DNA of 64,000 bases, from assembly GCA_949752735.1 (NCBI GenBank), contig OX457039.1:49633708-49697707 (forward strand), written 5' to 3'. The notes beneath the pieces are model-generated. The model had not been told where the DNA came from. It did no database searches and worked only from the letters and a program-made list of their open reading frames with translations. A program made the position numbers and the translations under genes. Shown here piece by piece: positions 11,458 through 23,580 of this stretch; the first letter of the stretch is position 1, and each line of letters opens with the position of its first letter. Origin of the DNA: Lumbricus terrestris. Its lineage: Eukaryota > Annelida > Clitellata > Crassiclitellata > Lumbricidae.

Positions 11458-14400
11458 TTGCTGAATTCTGATATCATCTGAGTTGTAATCTTCTGAAGAA
11501 GTATGTGTGATGCTGGGACTTGAAACTCGTCGTTTGTCGCTACCTAGATATTGCGCTAGAAGCTGAAATAGACGAGAGGTTCCAAGAATGTAGAATATTC
11601 TTCAATTTGGCAGAAGGCTGTAGCTACGCCATAATTTGAAAAGTAATCAACCGATTTTGATGTCATTTGCAGTATTTATTCAGAATTTATACCTTTACTA
11701 CCCAGCAAAATTGCAGAATAATCCATTAGTGGTTTCTGAAGACTTTGATGACACGAAATATTCATAAACTTTTTATTCAATTTATTTTACTCTAAAACGA
11801 ATTAAATAATCAAACGAATGTGACTTCAGTTTGGAAAAAGATATTTTCGTTCAGTAAGAAGTATTTGGAAGCAGAGCCATTGTAGGATATGACTGAATAA
11901 AAAGGTAAGAAACCCACATGTGACATGTTTTGAGCCCATATGTCACATATAAGCATTGGCTCCTTGAGATGCTCCCTCTTGAAAATCTAAACATTGCTTT
12001 TCTGAACTCGGTGACTTGGAATTATAGCTGGCCAGATGTTCAGGCCACGTTAAATGATTGTCCATATTCACTCATTATAATTATAGTCAAGTTATGTACT
12101 ACATTGCTCCGTAATCATGTTAATAGTTATGCTCATGTAGTTGAATCACAATGTTGTAAACGATATTCTGCGTCATTAACATCATTCATTAAAAAGACAG
12201 ATCACATTTCCTGGTGGAATCAGCTGACTTCTGAGCATTTTCGTTGATATGCAAATGGTCAGCCGATCTAAACTGGGAAAGAAAAACCAAATAAATTGGT
12301 TACGCGTCTGTCTTGACTAAGTTTACTTTCCATTAAATTTATGATACACTGTGGTAGTCTTGTTTCTTGACTAAGCTAATTATTTACTTAGGTATTTATG
12401 TGATGAAGACAAGGATGATGCAGTTTTTAGTACATCACAACCAAGACAGAGAATATGTAGTCAATAGGTAGTAGTAGTAGTCGTAGTATCTTTCTTTATT
12501 GATTATTCTAGATTTTGCACTGCATCCAGGTACAGGTTACATAAAAAAAAGATTTTTTTTCTATCATTGTTCTCATATGAAAGGTTTGTGTGAAAATGTT
12601 TCCCCTCTGCCTTGCCAATCATCTCCTCAATTCTTGCAAGTAAATTTCAAATTCAAACAGCCCAAGTCGTGTCTAAAGCAGACTCTGAGATTGTTTAATG
12701 CTAGGAATCGTCTTAAGGTAAATTTGCAATACGAATATTACTCTGTAAGTTATCTAACTCAGATGTCTTTGTTGGCCATAATTTACTTGTGTCTTGGATG
12801 ATCTTTTTGGTCTCCTCATGATCATGTCTCCCTTCACTGCGGTCTTTTACTTCCTATCGTTTGCGATTTTTGTACTTTAACCTGTTGCCTTTTAAACTTC
12901 TCCTTATATAATTAAAAAAGGCTTAATCTTTGTGGTTGATGATTAGTGCAAAGGAGTTTTGCCGAAGTTATCTGGATACGTCTGTGTAATGTGCATGTAG
13001 TAAGGAGATTATCGAGGTGAACGATATGACAAATTCTAGTTTTGTATCAGCTCAATGATAATTTCTAACTACCTTGTTCATTTTTGCAACAAATGCATTT
13101 GCTTCTTCATTTTCTAAACTTCTATTAGTAGTAGTGCAGAAAATTTCATGTTTCAATGTGTTGTCACTCTTGATTTTGTAAAATTGTGATTCTGGCTTAT
13201 TCGAGAAGGTGACGCAAGTTTGTATTTTATACGTTCCTCTGATAACTTTTTAGCTGCTTCTTTTTTCATAACCCTTTAAAATAATTGAGTTAGTAAGACA
13301 ACTTAAGACCTCATTAGGTTCATCGTGCAGTGACAACTTTTATCTTCTGACTTAATTAGTTAGTCCTTCCCATGCAGGTCTGCACATCGGGCAACGCACT
13401 TCCTCCACTCCTCTCTGTTCTGTTCTGACAGTGCTAATAAAATCCTGTTAACAGTGTTTCCGAAAACGTATCTGAATTTTGCGACTGGTTTATGCAAAGA
13501 GGGGTGAATGAATTGTTTCATTTCTCTAATGTTTTAGTGTCTTAAAACTTTGTCTTCAGTATCTCATTATCTTGGAAAACTTTTCTTAAACTTTGTCTTT
13601 CACTATATGGCATACCCCAAGTGCTACCTGAAAGTGTTATTAAATTAGTTGACCTAGTTCTTTCTGTATTGATATAAATTTATTAAATTTATTTTGACAT
13701 TGGCCATCCTGTTATTCTTGTATTATTCGCAAGTATTTTTGGGTTTTCTGATTTTATATTTTGAATAAGTAAATACTTTATTTTCATTTTCAAGAAACCT
13801 TAATATTTCTAAATTTTAGAAAATGTTATATTATACTTGCAGTATGTGTGTAGCCTATTACATATTTAAGGTTTAGTTTTCATTTCGGCAGCCTTTTTTA
13901 ATAAATGGAAATTCAACTTTAATCTTAGTAGTGAATGTAAGATAATAGACTAACTGGCAAGTTTTAACCAGGGCCATTTGTTCCAAAGTACTAGGTAATG
14001 CAACTGATTTATGGATAATAATAATAATAATAATAATACCTGCAATATAGTCAAAATATTTAGAGCAGTGTCATTCTGGAACGCATGCGAGGTTCTAGGC
14101 TTCTGTGGTGGTTAGTAATTTCTTTCGCTGTGTTCGAAACAGTAGGAATTTATCATGTGGATTGAGACAGTCCTGTGGGTTGTGAAAGAAGGTTGATGAC
14201 GGGAGTTGTGTAACATTGCTTTTATGGTGCATAACAGTAGGTATTTTTCTGCAGCTGGTTTTAAATCCTTCACGTTCATGCACTCGTAAATGAAGCGTAC
14301 TATGGTCAAATGCATGCTTCACTTGAATCAGTGTGAGGAGTGCTGACTGACGTACCGGTATGTGGATTAATGCCTACTTGTTTTTATTTGTCACTGAATT

Positions 14401-15604
14401 AAACATTTGAAGCTGCATTTAACAGAGCAACTGTTGGCTATTCTTCATAAAGGCTCCATGGGATGGATATCTGTGCGCGTTGATGTACATCGAAGTATAT
14501 TTGCAGCCATCTGATGGAATCTTTAGTCAAAGGCTTGATGAGCGGAAGTTAGGTTGCATAATTTGTATAGATATTCAGTATTATTTCAGTTGCTTTCTCG
14601 TGACTCATTTCTCGTGAATTTCTTGTTTTCTGATGAGCAGTTCATCTATGCGAAGTGATGTTCTGCAAGGCACTATGTTGGTTTTGTTTTGTTTCTTATA
14701 TCACTTCTTGAGTTTTTGGCTTGCTTTATGATGCCATCAAACCACATATTAAAGTTATGATTATGCGATGTATGTTTGATAGACGTTAGAGTAATATAAA
14801 GTGTGCATGTAATTGGACTTTAATTCGTTGTTAACTGTTGATAGGAGTAACTCAAGTTTAAACTTTCCGTTTTGACCTTTTGCACTTGTTACTATACTAC
14901 CTTGTGTGTATCTTTGGAATTTTTGAGTCCTTTTAGTGGTAACAAGATTGGTTTTAATGTTTTAAATGTTCTTTTGACTTGAACTTGTAGGGAAGTTTTG
15001 GAAATGTAACCCTTCTGAATTTAGCAACTTACAAGTTTTGGTAATTCCTTGGTATTTATAGTTCTACTCAGAGACATACTTTCGTCCAGCTCAAATCGGA
15101 TTGGCTTTTTTGGGGATTTATAGCACACTGCCATAGACCATTATTGGCATAATGCCTTTCAATTCTTCAACCTCTGAGAAATGGGGTAGTCTGCTTATCC
15201 TCAGGTGCCGATGTAGCAAGATAATGCCCTTCATATTTTCAGGTGCTGTGGACCTTGATAGTGCACTTCTTATCTATCCTATTTCAAATATAGTTTAAGC
15301 TTGAGTGCCTTTTGGGCATATTTATAATTATGTATGGGGTGGATCTTTATGCCAATGCAGACGCTGAGAGTATTTCGCTCAAGGCTTTTGCTTATTACAT
15401 GTAGCTCTTGTGCAGGCTTAAGGGATGAACTTGGCCAATGAAGAGGCTTAATAACAATCGGTCATTAGATTAGCTGTTGAGTGCTTATGTCCAATATTAA
15501 TTCAATATGTTTTATTATGTCGCTTTCTTATGTGTTCTATTAAATATATGACGTTTTAAATGACTGATTGTGTACAATCAAAATTGCAGTGCTCAGATGA
15601 GTCA
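11458..15604. other. intergenic, no gene seen
   Basis: Only short open frames without recognisable motifs occur here, plus a small (ATA)n run near 14018-14037. I see no inverted-repeat element or RNA gene. Confidence 0.4.
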
Positions 15605-15606
15605 TA

Positions 15607-16030
15607 TGTGACCCGTCATGACGAAATGAATCGGAAGTCGCACAATGCAGAACGCCGCAAATCGCTTTTAAAGGTGTGCAACCGTCAAATTATTGATTTT
15701 GCGATTTTTGCATTTTTTTAATCTACAATTATATAATGTATCAATAAAATATTAAAACTTATTTTATTTTGCCGTTTTTAATATGTTATTTTGCAAATTA
15801 AATGGCCAATAAGATTTAAAACCTATATAAAAATTCAGAAAATCGCATTTTCCCAGAATTTTTCATTTCACAGGTCGATCGATTAAAAATGTTATATCTT
15901 CACAAACAATTGGTCGATTTTGATACATAATAGCTCATTTTAAAGGTAATTTAACATCGAATAACGTGAAATACATAACTCAAAATACTCAAAAAGTCCT
16001 TAGCGACTCATTTCGTCATGACGGGTCACA
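15607..16030. mobile_element. MITE with TA duplication, TIR TGTGACCCGTCATGACGAAA
   Basis: The left end TGTGACCCGTCATGACGAAA(TGAATCG) is mirrored at the right end with one mismatch in the outer 27 bp. TA flanks both sides (15605-15606 and 16031-16032). The 424-bp interior is AT-rich and noncoding. A TA target suggests mobilisation by a Tc1/mariner-type transposase. Confidence 0.8.
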
Positions 16031-16032
16031 TA

Positions 16033-16504
16033 TTATAGATAAACGTGTAGTTTTTCTTCAAGTCGTACCAAAGGAAGAGGTGCCAGCAACGACGACACTT
16101 TAATGAACAAGGTCTACATCTCCAGGTGGCAAATGGATGCTGTTTCGAAAGTTGGCTACCGGAAACATGCAAAAGACAATAAATGTCATCACAGAGTTGC
16201 TGTAGAGGAATTAATTCAAGCCTGAAAATTATATTACAGTGGCTCAAGGTCAGCACATCCACTGTGCAGTGTGCAAAGACTTGGAGGTACTGGAAAACTG
16301 GAACTACTATTGAAGAGGATTGAAGTGTCTGAATGTGACCACCTGGGCTCATCATAAATGAGATGGACGCGATTGGGATATACGAATGAGAGAGAAAAGT
16401 ATGGATTTTCCGTTTAGCTGAAGTGATAGCTCTAGGTGTTGTAAGGTGAATGCAAGGATCATTGCGTACAGGTTCCAAGAAGCACCTCTCAATATGAGAG
16501 TCGC
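16033..16504. other. unassigned stretch between MITE and minisatellite
   Basis: A 164-codon minus-strand open frame (16026-16520) covers this stretch, but it starts inside the MITE end, shows no domain and has no codon or motif support. I treat it as chance. Confidence 0.35.
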
Positions 16505-17090
16505 CTATCTGATAAAACAACAGAATAAACGAACTTTCAAAACATCAGAATAATAAAATTTTCAAAAACATCAGAAACGAACTTCAAAAACATCAGAATA
16601 ATAGAATTCTCAAAAACATCAGAACCGAACTGTCAAAAACATCAGAATAATCGAACAGATAAAACATCAGAATAAACGAACTTTCAAAAACATCAGAATA
16701 ATGGAATTTTCAAAAACATCAGAATCGAACTTTCAAAACATCAGAATAATCGAACAGTCAAAACCATCAGAATTATTTGACTTTCAAAAACATCAACAAC
16801 AAAAACATCAGAATAATTGAACCGTCAAAACATCAGAATAATCAAACTTTCAAAAACATCAGAATTATCGAATTTTCAAAAACATCAGAAAATTCAAGTC
16901 AAAAACATTAGAATAATAAAACTTTAAAAAAATAAGAATAACGAACAGTCAAAACACCTGAATTATTGAACATTCAAACACATAAGAAAATTCAGAATTA
17001 CGTACTGAACATTTATAATTCCAATATATCAGAATAATAAAGCTATCAAAAACATCAGAATAATCGAACAATCAAAACACAAGCGAATTT
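16505..17090. repeat. degenerate AT-rich minisatellite
   Basis: A unit of roughly 21-27 bp, AAAACATCAGAATAATCGAAC with variants, repeats about 25 times. Unit length and sequence vary from copy to copy, unlike the uniform 49-bp array at 11.2 kb. Confidence 0.9.
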
Positions 17091-18076
17091 CGGTTGACCT
17101 GATAGGCATGCAGTTGCGATCGAAACAGCATTTGGCCACAGTACAGATCAGAAATAATTATAAGGAATTTCTTTAAAAAACCGGCAGATTCTGGAAAATT
17201 TCTAAAAATGTTGAAATGCGTCTAGAACTTCCAAATTGGCAAAAGTGTACTTTAACTCCTTTGACTTCTTTGAGATCTGAACTGCGACTGACAAAGTGAC
17301 AATTATTGAAGATTCAATGTGGATTATGTGGATCGATACAATGACGCAACGATTGCGTCATCGTGGCGTCTGTCGCTATTATGCGCAGCTTATTTTAACT
17401 GTCGCTGTGATCGTATACGTCCTACGTCACTGTGTGGTAACAAAGACCATTAGCGACGCCCTCCTCCTTTATCCAGTCTTAGGACTGGCAGAGAACAACC
17501 AGTACCGGAGTTATACGCTATAGGTTCAAAATAATTATAATTATGCATGCATACGTAATAAAATGCACAGGGTATATACAAGGCAGACATGCACATTATT
17601 GTCATTTAGACTTGAATTGGCAAAGTTCCAGCGATTGTAAATTATTTATCGAGTCTAATTGTATGGATAAAGCAGGAGGAAGCTAGGCGATGCTAGTTAT
17701 CTTTGTTATCACACAGAGTCGTTAAAGTGAAACGATTACTACTTAATGTAGGTCAATATGGCCATGCAGTGACATCTACCATTGGGATGGGGTTAATGCT
17801 GGTAGAGCGGTCTACCACGACTTCTAGAAGTGGGGTCTGACGTAAACTGGGGTTTGTTTGTTTACGATAATGCAATACGACAAATAATGCAAATGACCAG
17901 AGTGCGGTTTGTTCTCCCATTCCAGTTGGGGATTACACGTCTCTGGTAGGGGCGCAATACTTTTGTGGGTCTATTTGCTTGCGCTTTTAATGGTGATTTG
18001 GTAGGATGACCGTCGGAATGACTTAACCCTGTAACAGGGCATGATATAGGCCCTACCTCATCCTGGCGCTTTACCC
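17091..18076. other. intergenic, no gene seen
   Basis: The 75-codon frame at 17296-17523 has no recognisable domain. Nothing else is visible. Confidence 0.35.
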
Positions 18077-18587
18077 CAGTGATCATGGGCGGAGACTTGC
18101 GGGGACGAAAACGAGCGACCGAAGGAAGGACGCGAGATTTTTGGCGGACGAATGTCTGATTCGCCGACGAAATTTTCCATCTGTTTGCCTAAAAAATTTC
18201 TGACGACTTTTTTTAGTCACCACCAGTAGCGTAGCCAGGAATTTTTCATGGGGGGGTTTATGGCTGGAAACCCTGTTTTTTGCTATATTTTTTTACTTAA
18301 ATGGAAAAATAACCTTAAAAAATCTTTTTTTCGGAGCCAATGGGGGGGTTTTGACCCCCGAAACCCCCCCTTGCCTACGCCACTGGTCACCACCTCATTT
18401 GTTCGAAGATCTTCACTTCTATCTTCTAACGTTATACCGTACCCTCACAGTGTGTTTCGTGAAGTGTCTACATGTCCTAACATTTAACGATTGGGGGAGG
18501 CAAATGCATGGGCCATCCCCCCCACCACATCCATTGAGGGGGACCGTTCCCCTGCCCCCTCCCTATAAGTCTCCGCCAATGCCACTG
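18077..18587. mobile_element. possible hAT-type element (host of the MITE at 18224)
   Basis: The left end CAGTGATCATGGGCGGAGAC matches the reverse complement of the right end, CAGTGGCATTGGCGGAGAC. No matching 8-bp flank is found, so it is weaker than its neighbours. An interior segment (about 18145-18218) is inversely homologous to about 19028-19090, inside the element at 18827-19166. Confidence 0.45.
18224..18385. mobile_element. hAT-type MITE, 162 bp, exact 8-bp TSD
   Basis: The ends are CAGTAGCGTAGCCAGG and CCTTGCCTACGCCACTG. GTCACCAC flanks both sides (18216-18223 and 18386-18393). The interior has poly-G and poly-C runs. It is inserted in the candidate element 18077-18587. Confidence 0.85.
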
Positions 18588-18826
18588 ATAAAGACCTTTG
18601 CACCAGTGATAGATGCCACATCCTGTCGATTTACCCCAGTAGGCCTGCTGGCTAAGATGCCTTTTTGGAAAGACTTCCCTATAGTGACAAGCAAAGATAT
18701 TACGTGAGGACCACTTGCCCCAGTGACAGACTGAGATGCCCTTTACCCTGTCACTGGCTAATATGCCGCCCGATGTGCATAATAATCCAGAAAAGATTTT
18801 GAAATGCTGTTCTATTTAGGCATAGG

Positions 18827-19166
18827 CAGTGGCTGCGCCAGAGGGCTATGGGAGCTAAGCCCCCCCCAAGGTCATTAGGGTTTTTTTGTACAGGGAAAAT
18901 AAAATATTTTCAAGAGATTTGGACTCCCCCCCTAAAAAGGTCATATCAGGCTTTTTGGGGACAGGGAAAATGAAAGGTCGTCGGCTTTTTTGGACTGGGA
19001 AAATTAAATATTTTTTTAGATTCAGACCAAACGACTAAAAAAGGTTGTCAGAAATTTAGGCGAATGAAAATGGAAAATTTCCTCCGCGATTCATCCCCTC
19101 ATCTTCTGGATCAAGTTTCCGACCACGGGTCAGCCCCCCCAAACTAAAATCCTGGCGCCGACACTG
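18827..19166. mobile_element. hAT-type element, 340 bp
   Basis: The ends are CAGTGGCTGCGCCAG and CTGGCGCCGACACTG. The flanking octamers GGCATAGG and GGCCTAGG differ at one base, consistent with an older 8-bp duplication. Confidence 0.7.
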
Positions 19167-19174
19167 GGCCTAGG

Positions 19175-19857
19175 TTCTTTCGTCCTGGTCTTATCATAAC
19201 TTTCAGCGTCCAGTATAAGTCTTGAGTCTCTATTAGCACACACATGAAACTTTGGATGAGAAATATCAGACCAGATCTTGTGAGACAAGAGGACTTGTCT
19301 GATTATTTTATCATTAGGGCCTATATATGGATGGGGCAGGTTTCCCGAAGACACAGCAACTTAATTCTATACAGTATAGTGAAATAGTGGACAGATATAT
19401 AGCATTAACCGTGTTAAAACGATAATATGTTTTCGTAGTGAGACGTTAAGGTCGTGAGCTGATGTCGATTGCATGTTCACGTGAGGATCTTAAAATCCAC
19501 CGATAAAGCCTTAGAGTAGACAGCGAAATGCAGAAGGACAAGACGCAGCTATTCATTAAGGTCAATATCTTCAGCTGATGCGAGCCTCTGTTACGGACTT
19601 CATATGTTCTGCTCTATTAGTCAAACTTTTTAACGTGCTCTACTCTCAATGCCGAAACGACATCTCCGCTGAAAATTGGATTGGCGAGTGGCAGCCGTGA
19701 AATATTCGCGTTCCTCCATCTCTGGACTTGTGGGGGATGAAGGAGGGCAGTGCATGGAGCTGTTGCCTTCGTCAGTCCATTGAACAGCCGCAGGAGTCAT
19801 CGCCCCATGGCTATCCTAAAATCCCTCTATTGCCATTCCTTGGGTACATCTTTTCTG
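19175..19857. other. intergenic, no gene seen
   Basis: No frame with recognisable content and no paired inverted repeats. Confidence 0.35.
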
Positions 19858-19990
19858 TATCTGTCCGTCCGTCCGTCCGTCCGTCTGTCTGTCTGTCTAT
19901 CTGTCTGTCTGTCTGTCTATCTGTCTGTCTGTCTGTCTGTCTATTTGTCTGTCTATCCTTTTGTTCGGTCGTCCGTCTGTCCATTATGTC
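19858..19990. repeat. (GTCC)n/(GTCT)n microsatellite
   Basis: A GTCC block runs into GTCT and occasional TATC units. Open frames of Ser/Val/Cys/Leu repeats on both strands here are artefacts of the array. Confidence 0.95.
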
Positions 19991-20146
19991 TGTCTGAGTC
20001 CGACCTATAGACATCCGGATGTGGACACTATGCATGTAGTCGGCTATTGTGTCAGCCTACTTTAACTGGTTTATTCTGATTGCACTGGCTGCAGATCCGT
20101 AGAGCAGCACCGGCAAAGAGGAACGAGGGCCAGCAAACTGATGTCT

Positions 20147-20323
20147 TTAGTTGACCACCCTCCAATTTGCACATCCATGCGCCACAACAGATCTGGACGG
20201 TGTGGCGCTTTCTATGGCAAGCCGTTTATCGAGTAGATACATCATTTCATCGCTCTGGTTGTCGATGGCAAGCCGTATGTCGCGTAAATAAGTCATGCCG
20301 CTGCGATAGCGTCGAGAAGCCAT
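20147..20323 (-). CDS. 58-codon open frame abutting the foldback element, unknown
   Basis: The frame reads MASRRYRSGMTYLRDIRLAI and contains two similar segments (DIRLAIDNQSDEM and DKRLAIESATPS). Its ATG lies three bases outside the left end of the foldback element. Another minus-strand frame just downstream reads LPVLLYGS, faintly like the LLYGSETW motif of LINE C-termini, so the area may be retroelement debris rather than a host exon. Confidence 0.2.
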   Translation of the reverse strand: MASRRYRSGMTYLRDIRLAIDNQSDEMMYLLDKRLAIESATPSRSVVAHGCANWRVVN

Positions 20324-20689
20324 CTTAGTCCAGGCAATTTACAGTTTCACCTGGGCAAAATTGTAATAGAAGCTTTTAAAACGGTTTCCTGTTCAGAATT
20401 TTCTGCTGAATAACATATCCAAAATCCGACAAAATCCGACCATGGGGTCACCCCCCAAAATGGGGTTCAAAATATGATGGGTTTCATGCTTTTTTACATT
20501 GAATATCAGGCTGCTAGTACAGCGACCTGGTTAAAAATGGTTCACTTTGCGATACAAGCATGATATTTGGTACATTCTACGAACATGTCATAAGAAAGAG
20601 ATTTGGCTATAGGGCCATCGCATATTTGGCCTATGGCCCCAATGGCAGCCATTTTTCAAAATGGCCCACGGTTTACAGATTTTAAATTA

Positions 20690-21396
20690 TCTCAGCTTCC
20701 AGTACACTTAGAATCGTCATCTTGGTGTCTAAACATACATAGTTAGGGGCGAGGATTCCAACAGAGTCATTGCAAATGTTCCCCACGGGTTCAGTGGCGG
20801 CCATTTTTCAAAATGGCCGACCAAAATACGAAATTTTCAATATCTCAGCCTCCAGTACAAATAGAAATGTCATCTTGGTGTCTAAACATACATAGTTAGG
20901 GGCGAGGATTCCATCAGAGCCATTGCAAATGTTCCCCACGGTTTCAGTGGCGGCCATTTTCCAAAATGGCCGAACAAAATACGAAATTTTCAATATCTCA
21001 GCTTCCAGTACACCTAGAAATGTCATCTTGGTGTCTAAACATACATAGTTAGGGGCGAGGATTCCATCAGAGCCATTGCAAATGTTCCCCACGGTTTCAG
21101 TGGCGGCCATTTTCCAAAATGGCTGACCAAAATACGAAATTTTCAATATCTCAGCTTCCAGTACACCTAGAAATGTCATCTTGGTGTCTAAACATACATA
21201 GTTAGGGGCGAGGATTCCAACAGAGCCATTGCAAATGTTCCGCACGGTTTCAATGGCGGCCATTTTCCAAAAGGGCCGACCAAAGGACGAAATTTTCAAT
21301 ATCTCAGCTTCCAGTACACCTAGAAATGTCATCTTGGTGTCTAAACATACATAGTTGGGGCGACGATTCCAACAGAGCCATTGCAAATGTTCCCCA
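20690..21396. repeat. 153-bp tandem repeats of the left foldback arm
   Basis: GAGGATTCCA recurs at 20751, 20904, 21057 and 21210 (153-bp steps), with a variant at 21362. Since 153 is a multiple of three, a 192-codon minus-strand frame (20808-21386) stays open across the copies. Its repeated peptide (NYVCLDTKMTFLGVLEAEIL) is a by-product unless shown otherwise. Confidence 0.95.
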
Positions 21397-23005
21397 CAAG
21401 CAGGTCGATGCTGGTCTTAAGCAACCACGTGGGCATGGCGTTCTTCATCGAGTACTTGTCGGCGGCGTCATTGACCAACAGGTAGATGGCGTCAGTTGTG
21501 ACGGGCTCAAAACCGGAAACCGGTTTGCCATCGTAATATCGTGAAACACCGGTGTCGGTGCCCTCAGTGGCCGACCTGATGTCGGAGACTCGTTGGTCAA
21601 AGTAGTCGGCGAAAGCCTCAGCCGAAAGCCCCGGGCCAGCAGCAGGTGAAGCGTCCTGGTCCCTGCCAAGTCCATCGCTGATCGCTTGCCATAGCGACCC
21701 CGAATCACGCTGGGAGTCAACCTTCGACTTCCAGAAGCGATCCCGTCTTGGCCGTACGAGGCAGTGCATTGACTTCAATGCCCCCATCCAAATGCCATGG
21801 GTGCTCTCCGTGCGCGACCTCTTGAAGCGACGCTGAAGCTGAAGCTGCCTGGCATAACGATTCGCAGAGCGGCAATCAGAGTCGTACCACATGTTGGCTG
21901 TGCCTCAAACCCAATGGGTGATCTCGGTCATCGGCGCTTGGGTGTCGAGCAAGGCCGTGATCACCTCATCGAAGCGAGAGGCCATCGAGTCTGCGTCGGT
22001 GCCGGTCAGAAACCCAGCGGAACCATCGCAGTGGCAGGAGGCTTTGAGATCGTTCTTGAACCGATCGACGTCGAATCTCCTCCAGGATCTGCGACGCTGG
22101 GTTCTGTAGACTGGTGTCTCGACTGGAGCAGCATGGAAGGGCCTTCTCACCATCCGATGGTAGGACGTGCATCCTGGGACACCGACCGATGACATCAACC
22201 GCCGATGGCCTCTCTTGCGATGACGACATCAAGAGTGCCTTCCCGATCGTGAGTAGCACCATGCAGCCACGCACTGCACCGAACGCGCCGAGCAACTCAG
22301 TAGCACGCGAGGCGGTCGTGTCGTCAGGACGGTCAAAGCGGATGTTGATATCGTCTGTGATGACGTAGGGCATAGCCAACGATGACAAGTATTCAAGAAG
22401 GACGCGATATTAGTCGAAGAAGGTTGCAGTCACCGCGGCAGAGCGGTAGACGACAACGAAGATTAACGAACTTCCAGCGAACGTTACCCTGGTGATGAGA
22501 TGTTCGAAGGTCGTTGGCTCGAACGGAGCAGTAAGTTTCATCAGCCTGACAGCAGCAGGTGCAACAATTTCGACGACGCCACCATGATTTTTATAGCAGA
22601 CGTCATCAGTCCTCGAACCCCGCTGAACAGGGCGAACACGCTCAAGCATCTGTAGGCCCGAAGATCCAAGGCGCCTGAGCGCGACAATGTCGGCGTCCTT
22701 GTTTCAGTGAGGCCAATGATATCGAGTACCATATCGAACCAGCACTGCTTTACAACGTCGACCTTCTTGGTGAGAGAGCGAACGTTGAGCGTGGTGCACT
22801 TGAGCTGATGAGCCTGATGAGAGGCATGCCGACGTGGATTTAGCCGTATAAGATGATCTCTGACTGGATGAGCATCACTCCGATCTACAGGAGACGACGC
22901 CGATGGAAGTGGTGAAGATCCGGAACCGTCGACGGTGGATGCGATGAGACTTGGTGGTCGATTGCCGGTGATCACTGGAACAAAGCCCCGTGGCACCGAG
23001 GTCAA
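21397..23005 (-). pseudogene. LINE ORF2 fragment: AP-endonuclease and linker, no reverse transcriptase
   Basis: Minus-strand frames, broken by several frameshifts, follow the order of a CR1/L2-like ORF2. LNVRSLTKKVDVV and DIIGLTET come first (about 22.7-22.8 kb), then NHGGVVEIVAP and TTFEHLITRVTF (about 22.5 kb), then the endonuclease motif DDINIRFDR (about 22.35 kb). The post-endonuclease linker follows with WRRFDVDRF, LLDTQAPM, a WYDSDCR segment and SLWQAISDGLG, then FADYFDQRV (about 21.6 kb). The reading stops where the 153-bp repeats begin, before any RT motif. The expected product would nick target DNA for retrotransposition; this copy is dead. Loss of the 3' half is unusual for a LINE, since normal insertions lose the 5' end. 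Confidence 0.75.
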
Positions 23006-23056
23006 TACACCCGAGAGCTTCGAGTGGAGATACAGACTTGTTGATTCTGCTTCTGT

Positions 23057-23112
23057 ACCATGCCAAGGACAATGAGCGGCGCTATATAAATGTTCAATTA
23101 CAATTACAATTA
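23057..23112 (+). mobile_element. LINE/SINE 3' tail, GGCGCTATATAAAT plus (AATTAC)n
   Basis: GCGGCGCTATATAAATGTTC is followed by three AATTAC units. The orientation is opposite to the LINE fragment beside it, so this is a separate retroposon end. The same tail occurs on the minus strand at 30995-31045. Confidence 0.65.
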
Positions 23113-23329
23113 CAATGGCTTCAAGCTCTGCTATCGCAGTGATATAAGATGGGGATTACATCCAAATCCTGTCTATGATATCTGCAGCATTCAACCATGT
23201 TGGGCATTGACACCTGCAAGTTTCTCTTGTTTCTGCATGCTTTCACGGGATGTGATGCCACATCCAGAATTTTTTCTGTGAATGATTTCAAGCACATTGA
23301 GGTCGTCAGCAGCCCGCTATTCAATGTAA

Positions 23330-23580
23330 AAGAGCTCTGTTGGAATCCTCGCCCCTAACTATGTATGTTTAGACACCAAGATGACATTTCTAGGTGTACT
23401 GAAAGCTGAGATATTGAAAATTTCGTATTTTGGTCGGCCATTTTGCCGCCATTCAAGCCGTGGAGAACATTTGCAATGGCTCTGATGGAATCCTCGCCCC
23501 TAACTATGTATGTTTAGACACCAAGATGACGATTCTAAGTGTACTGGAAGCTGAGATAATTTAAAATCTGTAAACCGGGG
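23330..23580. repeat. inner repeats of the right foldback arm
   Basis: Two copies of GGAATCCTCGCCCC (23342 and 23488, 146 bp apart) are inverted relative to the left-arm array. Confidence 0.85.

Noticed and set aside
16026..16520. 164-codon minus-strand open frame
   Set aside because: It starts within a MITE end and has no recognisable motif.
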